Shown here in pieces: positions 1 through 8,635 of a DNA stretch of 51,068 nucleotides (its first letter is position 1; every line of letters starts with the position of its first letter). The notes beneath the pieces are model-generated. The model did no database searches. It worked only from the letters and a program-made list of their open reading frames with translations, and was not told the origin of the DNA. Source of the stretch: Lachnospiraceae bacterium (GTDB lineage: Bacteria; Bacillota_A; Clostridia; Lachnospirales; Lachnospiraceae). Made by a program: the position numbers and the translations under genes. The stretch is from the NCBI GenBank assembly GCA_009911175.1, contig QXWX01000050.1:1-51068 (forward strand), read 5' to 3'.

Positions 1-70
1 CCGGATGCGGGAAAGCTGCACGTCCGGTTCTGAGAGGGGTAAGCCCCGCAAGGGACTTACCTACTTACCA
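1..70 (+). mobile_element. 3' end of a group II intron (domains V and VI)
   Basis: The window opens inside a group II intron. Positions 1-30 form the domain V hairpin: a CCGGATGCGG arm, GAAA tetraloop and GCTGCACGTCCGG arm, followed by the usual TTC. Positions about 38-68 fold as domain VI, with GTAAG and CCC pairing back to GGG and CTTAC across a GCAA loop, and then a short tail ending in an AC-type 3' boundary near 68-70. The intron body and its reverse transcriptase must lie left of the window. It sits about 45 bases upstream of the first permease, so it lies inside the sugar operon, probably after an unseen solute-binding-protein gene. The exact 3' splice site is inferred. Confidence 0.8.
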
Positions 71-114
71 AACTTCTACCGCGCTGCGTGCACTTTTTTG
101 AAAGGGGAAACAGT

Positions 115-1002
115 ATGAAGAACAGACAGAAATTACGTCCATGGATCTACAGTCTGCCTGCGCTTACGCTGGTAGGGTTGATCGTAGTCTTTCCCATTTT
201 ATACACAGGCTATATCTCATTGACGAACATGAACCTTTATCACTGGGACAATTACGAACTGATTGGGCTGGATAATTTTCAGCGGGCTTTACTGAAAGTG
301 GATTCGGGATTCCTGAAAGCGCTGCTCACAACAGTCCTGTGGACGATTTTTAACATGGTGATACAGGTGGTCCTGGCTTTTTTCATTGCCCTTGGCCTGA
401 ATGTCCGGGAAATGAAGCTGGCAAGGGTCTATAAGACGCTCCTCATGTTTCCATGGGCAATGCCGGCATATGTTTCTATACTTTTATGGCGTGTGGGGAT
501 GTTTAACACAGAGTTCGGATTCCTGAACAAGATCCTTTTAAGCCTGGGCCTGGGGAAGATGAATTTCCTGTCAGAAAATGTCCCGGCGTTTCTTTCCTGC
601 ATGGTGCTGAACCTGTGGATGGCGCTGCCGTTTATGATCATGATGATGGACGGCGCGCTGCAGAGCGTGGACAGGAGCTACTACGAAAGCGCCAGACTGG
701 ACGGAGCCGGGTTCTGGAAGCAGTGCCGGTATATCACGGTTCCCGCGATCCGACCAATCCTTCTGCCTTCCGTCATCATGACCACATTTACGACATTCAA
801 GCAATTCGATATCGTGTATCTGCTCACCATGCAGAAAGGCTCCCTGTCCGGGGCAACGCTGCAGACGATCATTACCTATGCGCATCAGAATGCGTTTGTA
901 TCAAATAATTATGGGCTGTCCTCGGCAGTGTCCATTGTGATTTTTGGTTTTATCATTGTATTTTCATTGTTTACGAACCGGGGAGTCAAGGAGGAGGGAT
1001 GA
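115..1002 (+). CDS. Sugar ABC transporter permease, MalF/UgpA type
   Basis: Inner-membrane subunit of a CUT1-type carbohydrate ABC importer, 295 residues. Membrane segments are visible near residues 10-30 (SLPALTLVGLIVVFPILY), 70-100, 110-130, 155-180, 205-225 and 260-285. The permease EAA loop is present as YYESARLDGAGFWKQCRYITVP. Start at 115 is chosen because AAAGGGG lies 8 bases upstream; the in-frame ATG at 88 has no ribosome site. It overlaps the next permease by a few bases and belongs with the GH13 enzyme downstream, so maltodextrin or another alpha-glucan is the likely substrate (inferred). The binding protein and ATPase are not in the window. Confidence 0.9.
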   Translation: MKNRQKLRPWIYSLPALTLVGLIVVFPILYTGYISLTNMNLYHWDNYELIGLDNFQRALLKVDSGFLKALLTTVLWTIFNMVIQVVLAFFIALGLNVREMKLARVYKTLLMFPWAMPAYVSILLWRVGMFNTEFGFLNKILLSLGLGKMNFLSENVPAFLSCMVLNLWMALPFMIMMMDGALQSVDRSYYESARLDGAGFWKQCRYITVPAIRPILLPSVIMTTFTTFKQFDIVYLLTMQKGSLSGATLQTIITYAHQNAFVSNNYGLSSAVSIVIFGFIIVFSLFTNRGVKEEG

Positions 1003-1004
1003 GT

Positions 1005-1844
1005 ATGAAAAAAATAAAACGTATGGCGGGTCTTACGGTTTTAAATCTGATTTTTATCATTATCTGCCTGCTCGCGCTGATCCCGATCCTGTATGTGGTT
1101 TCACTGTCATTCTGCAATGGGGGTTCCGGGCTGAGTTCAGATCTGTCGTTCTGGCCCAAAGATCCCACCTGGAAGAATTATTCCGCAATCCTGGTGGAGG
1201 AACCATTCCTGCTCTGGCTTAAGAACTCCGCGATCCTGAGCGTGGGGACAATGATCGCGGCAATGGGGACGGCGGTCACGGCGGCTTATGCATTTTCAAG
1301 ATACCGTTTTAAAGGAAGGAACGGGGTGCTCCAGGCGCTTCTTATTTTGAATGCATTTCCCCAGATCTTATCTATGTTCGCAATCTTCCGCCTGTTTAAG
1401 ACCTTCCATCTGCTCAATTCCTATCTCGGCCTGATCATCGTTTATGCAGGGAGCATGTGCATATTCAGCATCTGGAATATGAAGGGGTATTTCGACACGA
1501 TCCCGGTGGAGATCGAGGAGGCGGCCAGGATCGACGGCGCGGGAAGCGGACAGATCCTGATGAAGGTGGTGCTTCCATTGGCGAGGCCGGCGATCATCGT
1601 GACATCGGTCATGGTGCTGATCTTCGTGTGGAATGAGTATCTGTTTTCCACCACCTTTATGATGAATGAAGGGAGTTACACGCTGGCGGCCGGATTATAC
1701 CAGCTTCAGACCAGTGATTACAGCAGGAGCTGGCCGTTATTTTCCGCGGCGGCGATCCTGGTATCAATTCCGATCCTGATCGTATTTTTCTGCATTCAGA
1801 AATATATGGTGTCAGGTTTGACGGCAGGGGGTGTTAAAGGATGA
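1005..1844 (+). CDS. Sugar ABC transporter permease, MalG type
   Basis: Second inner-membrane subunit of the same carbohydrate importer, 279 residues with six predicted membrane spans. The EAA loop reads IEEAARIDGAGSGQILMKVV, typical of MalG-family partners that dock on the ATPase. Start at 1005 puts the GGAGGAGGG ribosome site (990-998) at a normal distance; the ATG at 999 also exists but would sit against the ribosome site. The gene is translationally coupled both ways: it starts at the stop of the MalF-type gene and its TGA overlaps the ATG of the GH13 gene. Confidence 0.9.
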   Translation: MKKIKRMAGLTVLNLIFIIICLLALIPILYVVSLSFCNGGSGLSSDLSFWPKDPTWKNYSAILVEEPFLLWLKNSAILSVGTMIAAMGTAVTAAYAFSRYRFKGRNGVLQALLILNAFPQILSMFAIFRLFKTFHLLNSYLGLIIVYAGSMCIFSIWNMKGYFDTIPVEIEEAARIDGAGSGQILMKVVLPLARPAIIVTSVMVLIFVWNEYLFSTTFMMNEGSYTLAAGLYQLQTSDYSRSWPLFSAAAILVSIPILIVFFCIQKYMVSGLTAGGVKG

Positions 1845-3613
1845 GTATCAAAGAAGAACGGATGGACCGGGCGGCGGTCCTGCATATTCCGCTGTCCCAG
1901 TATGCATTTGCAAAATCAGAACATACGCTGGTGATCCGGATACGGGCAAAAAAGGAAGACCTGTCCGGATGTGACCTGTATTATGCGGATCGGGCATGCA
2001 GGAAAACGCCCATCGAGTTTTACAGGATCCCGATGCATGTCTGCGCAGAGGATGCCTGCTTCCAATATTATGAGGCGGAGATTCATTCCGTCTATAACCG
2101 GATCTGCTATTATTTCAAGCTGATGAAAGGCAAGGAATGGATTTATTATTACGGTGACCGGTTTACGGAAACACTGGCGGATTTTTATCTTGGGGATCAG
2201 GTGGTGGATGGGAGAAGTGAATATTACCAGTACCCGATCATCCTGAAAGAGGAGATACCGGACGTGCCGGAATGGTTCAAAACTGCCGTTGTTTACAACA
2301 TTTTTCCAGACAGCTTTGCAAGCGGGAAGAAAAGTCTGGAGAACAGGGCAGAAGAGAAGCGCCTGGAGGATGGGAGAATATGCCGGTCAAGGCTGGGAGG
2401 CACTCTGAGAGGAATCCGGGAAAATCTGGATTATATTCAGGGAATGGGATTTACCTGCCTCTACCTGAATCCGGTTTTTTCGGGCGGGGAATACCATAAA
2501 TATGACGTGCTGGATTATTACCATATCGATCCCTGCCTGGGAACGGAAGCGGACTTTCAGGAGCTTGTGGAGGAACTTCACAGGCGGGGGATGAAGATCA
2601 TCATTGACGGGGTTTTTAACCACTGCAGCTGGGAATTTTTTGCGTTTGAGGACGTGGCGGCCAAGGGCAGGGCGTCACGTTACTGCAAATGGTTTTACGG
2701 CCTGGAGTTTCCTGTCAGAAAGCCGGAAAATGCGGACGAGGTTCCCAATTACACCTGCTTTGCATATGAAAGGAGAATGCCGAAGCTGAATACGGCGGAA
2801 CGGGAAGTGCAGATGTATTTTGCGGATGTAGGGGCATACTGGATCCAAAAATACCATGTGGACGGCTGGCGGCTGGATGTGGCAAATGAGATCCACCGAA
2901 ATTTTTGGCGGAGCTTCCGTTCGGCCGTAAAAAGCGTGGATCCGGATGCGGTGCTGATTGGGGAAGTATGGGAAAACGCGGAGACCTGGCTACGGGGGGA
3001 TGCCTTTGATTCTACGATGAACTATGAATTTCGCAGGATCTGCAGGGACTATCTTGCAGCCGGATCGCCGGATGGAAGATCTGCGGCCTGCCAGTTTGAA
3101 CAGATGCGCCTCAGATATCCGACAAATATCGTAAACGGGCAGCTGAATCTGATCGACAGCCATGATGTCCCGCGGTTCCTTTCTCTTTGCCGGGGGGACC
3201 TGGGGAAGTGGAAGATGGCCTGCATCCTGCTCATGCTGATGCCGGGCGTGCCCAGCCTTTTCTATGGGGATGAGCGGAAGATCCAGGGGATATTGGAAAA
3301 CGAGTACCGGAAGGGGATGGCCTGGGAGGAAAAGGAGGATGTCTGTGATTTTGTCCGGGAACTGATCAGAATCCGGAAAGAATATATCGATGGGTCAACC
3401 GGTTATCACCCGGTCTGGGTGATGATCCGTTCCGGTGTCTTTGCATTTGCCAGGGAGAATGCGGGATGTGAGATTACTGCAGTCATGAACCCGGGAGAAG
3501 CATGTGCAGTACCGGAAATGGGAGAACGGAGAGTTCTGCTGGAAAAAGGATGCCGGGAAGGCTGGATTGACCAGGGAGGATATGCGGTCTGGCTTAGGGA
3601 CAAAGGGCGGTAA
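1841..3613 (+). CDS. GH13 alpha-glycosidase (neopullulanase/cyclomaltodextrinase type)
   Basis: Cytoplasmic alpha-glucan hydrolase of 590 residues. The N-terminal ~120 residues look like the CBM34-like domain of neopullulanase, cyclomaltodextrinase and maltogenic amylase (GH13_20). The catalytic barrel carries all conserved regions: DGVFNHC, GWRLDVANE with nucleophile D346, LIGEVWE with acid E375, and LIDSHDVPR with H441/D442. No signal peptide is visible, so it should hydrolyse sugars imported by the two upstream permeases. ATGA overlap with malG-type gene and an AGGGGG site support the start. Exact preference (cyclodextrin, pullulan or maltodextrin) cannot be read from sequence. Confidence 0.9.
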   Translation: MSIKEERMDRAAVLHIPLSQYAFAKSEHTLVIRIRAKKEDLSGCDLYYADRACRKTPIEFYRIPMHVCAEDACFQYYEAEIHSVYNRICYYFKLMKGKEWIYYYGDRFTETLADFYLGDQVVDGRSEYYQYPIILKEEIPDVPEWFKTAVVYNIFPDSFASGKKSLENRAEEKRLEDGRICRSRLGGTLRGIRENLDYIQGMGFTCLYLNPVFSGGEYHKYDVLDYYHIDPCLGTEADFQELVEELHRRGMKIIIDGVFNHCSWEFFAFEDVAAKGRASRYCKWFYGLEFPVRKPENADEVPNYTCFAYERRMPKLNTAEREVQMYFADVGAYWIQKYHVDGWRLDVANEIHRNFWRSFRSAVKSVDPDAVLIGEVWENAETWLRGDAFDSTMNYEFRRICRDYLAAGSPDGRSAACQFEQMRLRYPTNIVNGQLNLIDSHDVPRFLSLCRGDLGKWKMACILLMLMPGVPSLFYGDERKIQGILENEYRKGMAWEEKEDVCDFVRELIRIRKEYIDGSTGYHPVWVMIRSGVFAFARENAGCEITAVMNPGEACAVPEMGERRVLLEKGCREGWIDQGGYAVWLRDKGR

Positions 3614-3617
3614 GGCT

Positions 3618-3662
3618 CCGGGCGAAGATACATTTTATGAGGTATCTCCGCCCGGTTTTTTT
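3618..3662 (+). terminator. Intrinsic terminator of the sugar operon
   Basis: CCGGGCG (3618-3624) pairs with CGCCCGG (3649-3655), extended after one mismatch by AGATAC/GTATCT, and is followed by seven T residues (3656-3662). It lies directly after the GH13 stop codon and before the convergent LacI gene. Confidence 0.9.
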
Positions 3663-3717
3663 GCAGTTATATGTACGCATATGGATACCCAGGGCTTAGG
3701 AACAGTATGGAAATAAC

Positions 3718-4734
3718 TTATACATTTCGGGTTGAGGAACGGACGATCAGCGAGGGAAGGGTCGCAAAGGACTGTACCTGCAAAGCCGGATTTTTGATTT
3801 TTTTCAGTAAGATGGATGCTGCCTGCCTCCCCATTTCATGCACGTCAATATCTACGACTGTGAGGGGAGGATCAATGAGCTGCGACAAAGGGTAGTCATC
3901 AAAGGTGAGGACTCCGATATCATCGGGAATCGTCATGCCATGCTTTGCGATCGCGTCTGCTGCGCCGATGGCGATCTGGTTGTCTTCGCAGATCACGGCA
4001 TCCGGAAGGCTGCTTCCCCGCAGCAGTTCTTCCATCATGTCAAATCCGCTTTCCTTGCTGTAGGTACCGTATTTGATAAAGGAATCCGGGACGGGAAAAC
4101 CCTTAATGCGCATCGTGGACACATAGCCTTTCAGACGGTGTCTGGAAATTTCGTCGCTTTCCGGCCCGCCGATAAATGCTATTTTTGAATAGCCGCAGCT
4201 GGTCAGATATTTGGTTGCCATCTCTCCAGAGACATGGTTGTTGATGTCAATCCAGCAGGTACTGTTTGAAAACGGAGGCCGTCCGATGATCACATGAGGA
4301 AATTCTGTTCCTGTCAGCAGGTCGGCAAGAGGGCGAGAAGTGGCGGAACCGTGGATCAGCAGTCCGTCCGCGGCTTTCCTTCCGATGATCTGTTCTGCTT
4401 CCTGCAGCGCGGTTTCCTTATCCGGAATGCCGATAAAGCTGAAATGATATCTCTTTTCCCAGACTTCTTTCTGGGCGCCGCAGAGGATCTCGAACATATG
4501 AGGATCGTGAAAAGCCGTATGCTTCCTGGTAACGGCAAGAAAGATGATATTGTCCGATCGTTTCCTGGCAAAATTGCTGGCCTGTGCATTCGGCAGGTAG
4601 TTCATTTCTTTCATGACCTGGAATACGTGCTGTCTTGTGGCTTCGGAAATGGAGGGCTTGTTGTTGATGACTTTGGATACCGTTGCGATCGATACCCCGG
4701 CCTGCTTTGCGACGTCCTTGATCGTGACAGACAT
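3718..4734 (-). CDS. LacI family transcriptional regulator
   Basis: Sugar-responsive repressor of 338 residues. The N-terminus VTIKDVAKQAGVSIATVSKV is a canonical LacI helix-turn-helix with hinge helix near residues 45-55 (NYLPNAQASNFARK), followed by the periplasmic-binding-protein-like effector domain. It converges on the GH13 gene, the common position of a local regulator for a sugar ABC/GH13 operon, so it probably controls that operon (inferred). A LacI-type motif over its own promoter suggests autoregulation. Start 4734 is supported by AAGGGATG upstream. Confidence 0.9.
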   Translation of the reverse strand: MSVTIKDVAKQAGVSIATVSKVINNKPSISEATRQHVFQVMKEMNYLPNAQASNFARKRSDNIIFLAVTRKHTAFHDPHMFEILCGAQKEVWEKRYHFSFIGIPDKETALQEAEQIIGRKAADGLLIHGSATSRPLADLLTGTEFPHVIIGRPPFSNSTCWIDINNHVSGEMATKYLTSCGYSKIAFIGGPESDEISRHRLKGYVSTMRIKGFPVPDSFIKYGTYSKESGFDMMEELLRGSSLPDAVICEDNQIAIGAADAIAKHGMTIPDDIGVLTFDDYPLSQLIDPPLTVVDIDVHEMGRQAASILLKKIKNPALQVQSFATLPSLIVRSSTRNV

Positions 4735-4771
4735 TGTGATTCACATCCCTTCTGGATATATGTGCCATAAT

Positions 4772-4798
4772 AGTATAACGTTTACCTGAAAAAATCAA
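4772..4798 (-). promoter_or_regulatory. Probable LacI-gene promoter with overlapping LacI-type operator
   Basis: On the minus strand a TTGATT -35-like box (4793-4798) and a TATACT -10 box (4772-4777) are 15 bases apart, which is short. The spacer holds GGTAAACGTTATAC, whose AACGTT core resembles LacI-family operators. Autoregulation is inferred. Confidence 0.45.
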
Positions 4799-4923
4799 GC
4801 AGAATGAATAAAAATAATAGGAAATTCAGGAGAAAATTGTTGCTATTAATATATAAATGCCGGCATTATTATAGAAACAATGAAAAGGGTCAAGGAAAAT
4901 TTTACATGAAAATATAATGGAAT

Positions 4924-5118
4924 GTTACTATTCACAGTCATTTCACTCACATGCGCAAAAACAGTCGGCAAAGCCGTCTGCCGATGCTTCGCATCTTGAT
5001 TTTTTGCTTATGTGGGTGAAGTGACTGATTCCAGTCAGATAAAAACTGTCAATCAGCTTCTTACAAGCTTCGCTTGACGAATCTGACTGCCATTTTTTAT
5101 CCGACTGTGAATAGTAAC
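4924..5118. mobile_element. 195-bp palindromic MITE with 16-bp terminal inverted repeats and 8-bp target duplication
   Basis: The ends are perfect inverted repeats: GTTACTATTCACAGTC at 4924-4939 and its complement GACTGTGAATAGTAAC at 5103-5118. The element is flanked by the direct repeat AATGGAAT (4916-4923 and 5119-5126), an 8-bp target duplication. Inside are further nested inverted repeats (TCATTTCACTCACAT.. against ATGTGGGTGAAGTGA, and a GGCAAAGCC/TCTGCCG hairpin), and no coding capacity. These are the marks of a non-autonomous miniature element moved by a transposase encoded elsewhere. The right duplication contains the ATG of the following Old Yellow Enzyme remnant. Confidence 0.85.
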
Positions 5119-5119
5119 A

Positions 5120-5738
5120 ATGGAATATAAAGAAACGTTGTTAAATCCGATCAAAATCGGAAACAGAGAGTGTAAAAACCGTTTTTTTGCGCAGCCGATG
5201 GAATGTGTGGATTCTGATGAAGAGGGAAATCCTACGGAACTGACTTATCAGCGATATGAAAAGCTGTATCAGGGCGGGTTTGGACTGGTGGATCTGGAGG
5301 CGATTACGGTTACGAACGAATCCAGGGCAAGAAAGACGCAGCTTGAAATTATGCCGCGTTCCCAGATTATCCGCCCGTTTAACGATCGCGACTGGAAATA
5401 CGGCGGCTCCTGGGAAAGGAGGGCGCAGTGGGCATATGACCTGCAGGAGAGGATCGCGAAAGCGGTGAATGACAAGAATTTCCTGATAGGCTCTAAGATG
5501 TCCATGTGGGAAGGGCATCCGGGCGGATTTCAGGCAGTCCTTTGCCGATCCGCTCACTCCCTTAAAGCTCATGGAGGACAGGGAGGATGAGATCAAGTAT
5601 TGTACCCAGTGCATGAACTGTGAAGAGCTGATGATCCGTCAGCAGCCGGTGGGATGCGTGGCATTCAATAAGATTTACACGGAAAAATTTGTGGAGACAC
5701 GGAAAAAATTCGGCAAGCTCTCGGAGCTGCATACCTGA
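5120..5738 (+). pseudogene. Old Yellow Enzyme family NADH:flavin oxidoreductase, internally deleted and frameshifted
   Basis: The N-terminal ~150 residues (LLNPIKIGNRECKNRFFAQP, typical FMN-barrel start) read in one frame up to about 5530. The C-terminal part continues in another frame to the stop at 5736-5738 and holds the iron-sulfur motif CTQCMNC followed by another C eleven residues later. The central barrel, roughly half the protein, is missing. The start codon lies inside the target duplication of the MITE at 4924-5118, so the gene was also cut from its promoter and ribosome site. It is dead on three counts. A full-length relative with the same C-x2-C-x2-C-x11-C spacing is at 43610-45550. 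Confidence 0.85.
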
Positions 5739-5861
5739 CCACAGACTGCGGACAAGGCGGATTTGGAACAGAAAACAGAATAAAAATGAGAGGATGAGCT
5801 GCGGTTTTCCGGCCGGTGAACCGCAGCCAAAGACAGACATTCAGGAAGGTGGATTATAATT

Positions 5862-5927
5862 ATGAAGGAATACAGGAAAGATATTTTAACAATGAAGGAT
5901 ATTGTGATTGACGAATCCGAATTATAA
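5862..5927 (+). pseudogene. 21-codon open frame, probable start of a lost gene
   Basis: An ATG with AAGGTGG ten bases upstream opens a 21-codon frame (MKEYRKDILTMKDIVIDESE..) that stops at 5925-5927. The strong ribosome site suggests the surviving 5' end of a gene that followed the Old Yellow Enzyme gene in an operon. No family can be named. Confidence 0.3.
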
Positions 5928-5957
5928 GAAGCGGAAAAGCAGGCGTAAAAAAATGAT

Positions 5958-5986
5958 TTGTCTCCCCCGGATAGAACTGTTATAAT
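5958..5986 (+). promoter_or_regulatory. Sigma-A type promoter upstream of the surface-protein gene
   Basis: TTGTCT (5958-5963), a 17-base spacer and a perfect TATAAT (5981-5986). The next intact gene starts at 6319, which would give a leader of about 325 bases. Confidence 0.55.
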
Positions 5987-6318
5987 AAAAACATAGCTGG
6001 AAAAATTTTTGTTGTATATTTTCAAAAGATATAGTAAACTATGCCTAAGCAGCAAATTTTATATTTTACTGACCCGATATTATGATTCGCCCGTCAAAAG
6101 GTTTTACTTCCTTAGCTGGCTGATTTTATGAACCTTCGTGCCATAATATTTGTCAACGATGCGACTTATTGCAGCACGAATCTTCAAAGATCATCCCAGC
6201 ATGGGAAGTGGATTTTTTGGCAGGCGATTTTCACTATACGGCGTAAAAAACAGATGAAAGGACTGCGGATATTGTATCAATGTCACCCAGAAGAGAAACA
6301 CAGGAAAGGAAAACAAAA
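5987..6318 (+). other. Long AT-rich leader or intergenic stretch before the surface-protein gene
   Basis: About 330 bases between the promoter at 5958-5986 and the surface-protein start. It contains short out-of-frame open frames (for example from 6128) without ribosome sites. I see no riboswitch class I can name and no clear terminator. Confidence 0.4.
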
Positions 6319-8412
6319 ATGGGCGCAAAGAAAAAAATACTCTATTTGTTTCTGGCAGTCTGCTTTATGTGGATCGTTCAGCCGGAAACGGTATCTGCAG
6401 ACGGCGGGATCCGGGTAAACGGAACCGATATTCTTCAAGCGGCGGATCAGACCATACCGTGCGGAAGCGGTACGGCAAAGTATGATCCAGCTACAAAAAC
6501 GTTGACGCTGAATCATGCGGAAATCACCGGGGACAATGTTGGAAAAGCTCTTGTAAATGGAATTGATATTAACGAACAGGGAGTCACCGTAGAATTGGTC
6601 GGGCAGAACTTGATCACAGCATGCAGAGGAATCGGAAGCAGCTATCCATTTCTCTTAAAAGGAATCGGCGGCGGAAGCCTTGCAGTCAACGCAAGTAAAA
6701 ATGATGAGTCCGGTACACTTTTCTGCAGCGGAATCAACATAGATGGCGGCGGACTGACTGTACAGGATGCAAATCTACAGTTTACAGTAAGTGGTTTAAG
6801 CGCGAATGTCAGCGGGTATGGGCTTTACATTAACGGGGGCGAAAATCGGATCAGTAATTCTAATATAGTGATTGATATGATGTCTGCCTTTGATACGGAT
6901 ACGAAAAGCATAGGCATCAATGTATACGGTGAAGCATCACTTACGATATCAGATAATTCAAGTATTACTATGAACAAGGTGGATATGGGAATTAATATGG
7001 GCGGGGGAAATCTGACGATTTCCGGCAGCAGGCTCGCGGTTCCCGATGCAGACGTATCTGCAATATCCTGTAATAATCTGGAGATTCTAAATGGATCTGA
7101 TGTGACAGCAATTGCAAATAGCAGAATGGCACTGCAAGCAAACGTAAATATTACGATTTCCAATTCCACGGTCAATGCGGAATCAGCACAGTCGAATAGT
7201 ATCCTGTGTAATAACTATGCAGCCATAGAGTCCTCAAATGTAACTGCCAAAGGATATTGGCCGGCCCTTTTCCTGCCGAAGGATACTGTGATCAAAGATT
7301 CTGTCATAGAAGCAGAATCAACAGCTGACGTCGGTATTTACTGTAAAGAAGGGAATCTTGAAGTTACAGGCTCTGAGGTAACGTGTACATCAAAACCGGG
7401 CTGGAAAGGAATCTTTATAAAAGGAAACCTGACAATGACGGATTCCAAGGTTGTTTCTCCCGCGGAATCCGGCGTATCCGGAATCCATGCCAACGGCGAT
7501 ATCACCATTACCGGGGGAACGACAGAGATCGGAGCGGGAAGCATTTCCTCCGGAAATAATATTCACATCGGCGGCATCATCACCTCCAATGGGGTGCCGT
7601 CTTATGAAAATATAACGAGCAATAATGCAAATGGACAGGTTACCTTTTTAGATGCGGATTACAGCGCGGTGGACGAGGCGATCGCAAAGGCAAAAGCGCT
7701 GAACAAGGCGGACTATATCAATTTTGATACAGTAGAGGCTGCGGTCAATGCGGTTGTTCGGGGAAAGGATGTCCGGGAGCAGGACGTTGTGGATGGATAT
7801 GCGTCGGCGATCGAAGCTGCGATTGCCGGATTAAAACCTCTGCCCGCCGTATCGGTCATTGAGGGCGCGGACCAAATGTTTGTGATCGGCAAAAATAAAG
7901 GCGTTACCATCAAGGCAGATGGAGATTTCAGTAAATTTGCCGGAGTGTCGGTGGATGGAACTGAGATCGCGAAAGAACATTACACGGCTGCGGCCGGCTC
8001 TACGATCATCACTCTAAAGCCGGAATACCTGAAAACACTGACAGCCGGAAAGCATACGGTGGCAATCCGTTTTACGGACGGTCTGGCCCAGACGACATTG
8101 ACGATTCAAGAGGAAGGATCAGGAAATCCATCCGAAAAACCGGATGACCCATCTGAAAAACCGGATGACCCTTCTGAAAAACCAGACAATCCATCTGAAA
8201 AACCAGATGACCCGTCAGATGAAACCGGGCAGCAACCGCCCAAGGATCCATCCCAGAACCAGACACAAAAACCGGCTCAAAAGCCTTCTCAGAGTCAGGG
8301 AAATTCGGAGAGCTCTCCTAAAACAGGCGACAATACGCCGGCCGTGTGGCTGCTCACCTTTGCGGCCGTTTCCGCAGCAGGATTGGCAGCAGTAAAACGC
8401 TGGGGGCAGTGA
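6319..8412 (+). CDS. Cell-wall-anchored beta-helix surface protein
   Basis: Secreted 697-residue protein. Residues 1-30 are a signal peptide (KKILYLFLAVCFMWIVQ..). Residues ~35-430 are low-complexity repeats alternating N/S/G/I/V (for example NLTISGS, ITISNSTV), typical of a right-handed beta-helix. A short helical FIVAR-like segment (VDEAIAKAKALNK..) follows, then a beta-sandwich resembling X2-like Ig domains, four PSEKPDD repeats, and a C-terminal SPKTGD sorting signal with hydrophobic segment and KRWGQ tail. Start 6319 is preferred to 6280 because AGGAAAGGA precedes it and the signal peptide then begins the protein. Role in adhesion or glycan binding is a guess; ligand unknown. Confidence 0.8.
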   Translation: MGAKKKILYLFLAVCFMWIVQPETVSADGGIRVNGTDILQAADQTIPCGSGTAKYDPATKTLTLNHAEITGDNVGKALVNGIDINEQGVTVELVGQNLITACRGIGSSYPFLLKGIGGGSLAVNASKNDESGTLFCSGINIDGGGLTVQDANLQFTVSGLSANVSGYGLYINGGENRISNSNIVIDMMSAFDTDTKSIGINVYGEASLTISDNSSITMNKVDMGINMGGGNLTISGSRLAVPDADVSAISCNNLEILNGSDVTAIANSRMALQANVNITISNSTVNAESAQSNSILCNNYAAIESSNVTAKGYWPALFLPKDTVIKDSVIEAESTADVGIYCKEGNLEVTGSEVTCTSKPGWKGIFIKGNLTMTDSKVVSPAESGVSGIHANGDITITGGTTEIGAGSISSGNNIHIGGIITSNGVPSYENITSNNANGQVTFLDADYSAVDEAIAKAKALNKADYINFDTVEAAVNAVVRGKDVREQDVVDGYASAIEAAIAGLKPLPAVSVIEGADQMFVIGKNKGVTIKADGDFSKFAGVSVDGTEIAKEHYTAAAGSTIITLKPEYLKTLTAGKHTVAIRFTDGLAQTTLTIQEEGSGNPSEKPDDPSEKPDDPSEKPDNPSEKPDDPSDETGQQPPKDPSQNQTQKPAQKPSQSQGNSESSPKTGDNTPAVWLLTFAAVSAAGLAAVKRWGQ
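8128..8211 (+). repeat. Four 21-bp tandem repeats encoding the wall-spanning PSEKPDD linker
   Basis: Four near-identical 21-base units (CCATCTGAAAAACCGGATGAC and variants) encode PSEKPDD/PSEKPDN. They form the proline-rich stalk before the SPKTG anchor. Copy number in such arrays commonly varies between strains. Confidence 0.85.
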
Positions 8413-8449
8413 AAAACTTATCCATGTGAAATATATACAGAGAAAAGGT

Positions 8450-8483
8450 GCCTGTACGAGTTCGAATCTGGAATCGTACAGGC
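8450..8483. other. Perfect 10-bp-stem hairpin
   Basis: GCCTGTACGA (8450-8459) and TCGTACAGGC (8474-8483) are exact inverted repeats with a 14-base loop. No T-run follows, so it may stabilise the transcript 3' end rather than terminate it. Confidence 0.5.
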
Positions 8484-8535
8484 GCGGCAGTAAAAGCCGC
8501 AGCATTACATTGCGGCCATGCAGGCGGGAAAATTC

Positions 8536-8572
8536 GTTACAGGTCACATCTTGACCAAGCGTGACATGTAAC
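8536..8572. repeat. GTTACA..TGTAAC hairpin repeat
   Basis: GTTACAGGTCAC (8536-8547) pairs with GTGACATGTAAC (8561-8572) with one mismatch. Related hairpins are found at 33091-33125 and, more degenerate, at about 48464-48498. Confidence 0.5.
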
Positions 8573-8618
8573 AAAAACTCCTCGCGCGGAACAGAAAATC
8601 TCTGCGCAGGGAGTTTTT
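8573..8618. terminator. Bidirectional terminator between surface protein and TetR remnant
   Basis: AAAAACTCC..GCGC pairs with GCGC..GGAGTTTTTT; A-run on the left and T-run on the right allow function in both directions. It separates two convergent genes. A similar hairpin lies at 14567-14612. Confidence 0.8.
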
Positions 8619-8635
8619 TATCAAAAGCTGTTTGG

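Noticed and set aside
5987..6318. Riboswitch in the long leader before the surface protein
   Set aside because: No conserved core of c-di-GMP, cobalamin, TPP or other classes I know could be matched.
8128..8211. Possible minisatellite regulatory repeat
   Set aside because: The 21-bp units are explained as the PSEKPDD wall-spanning linker.
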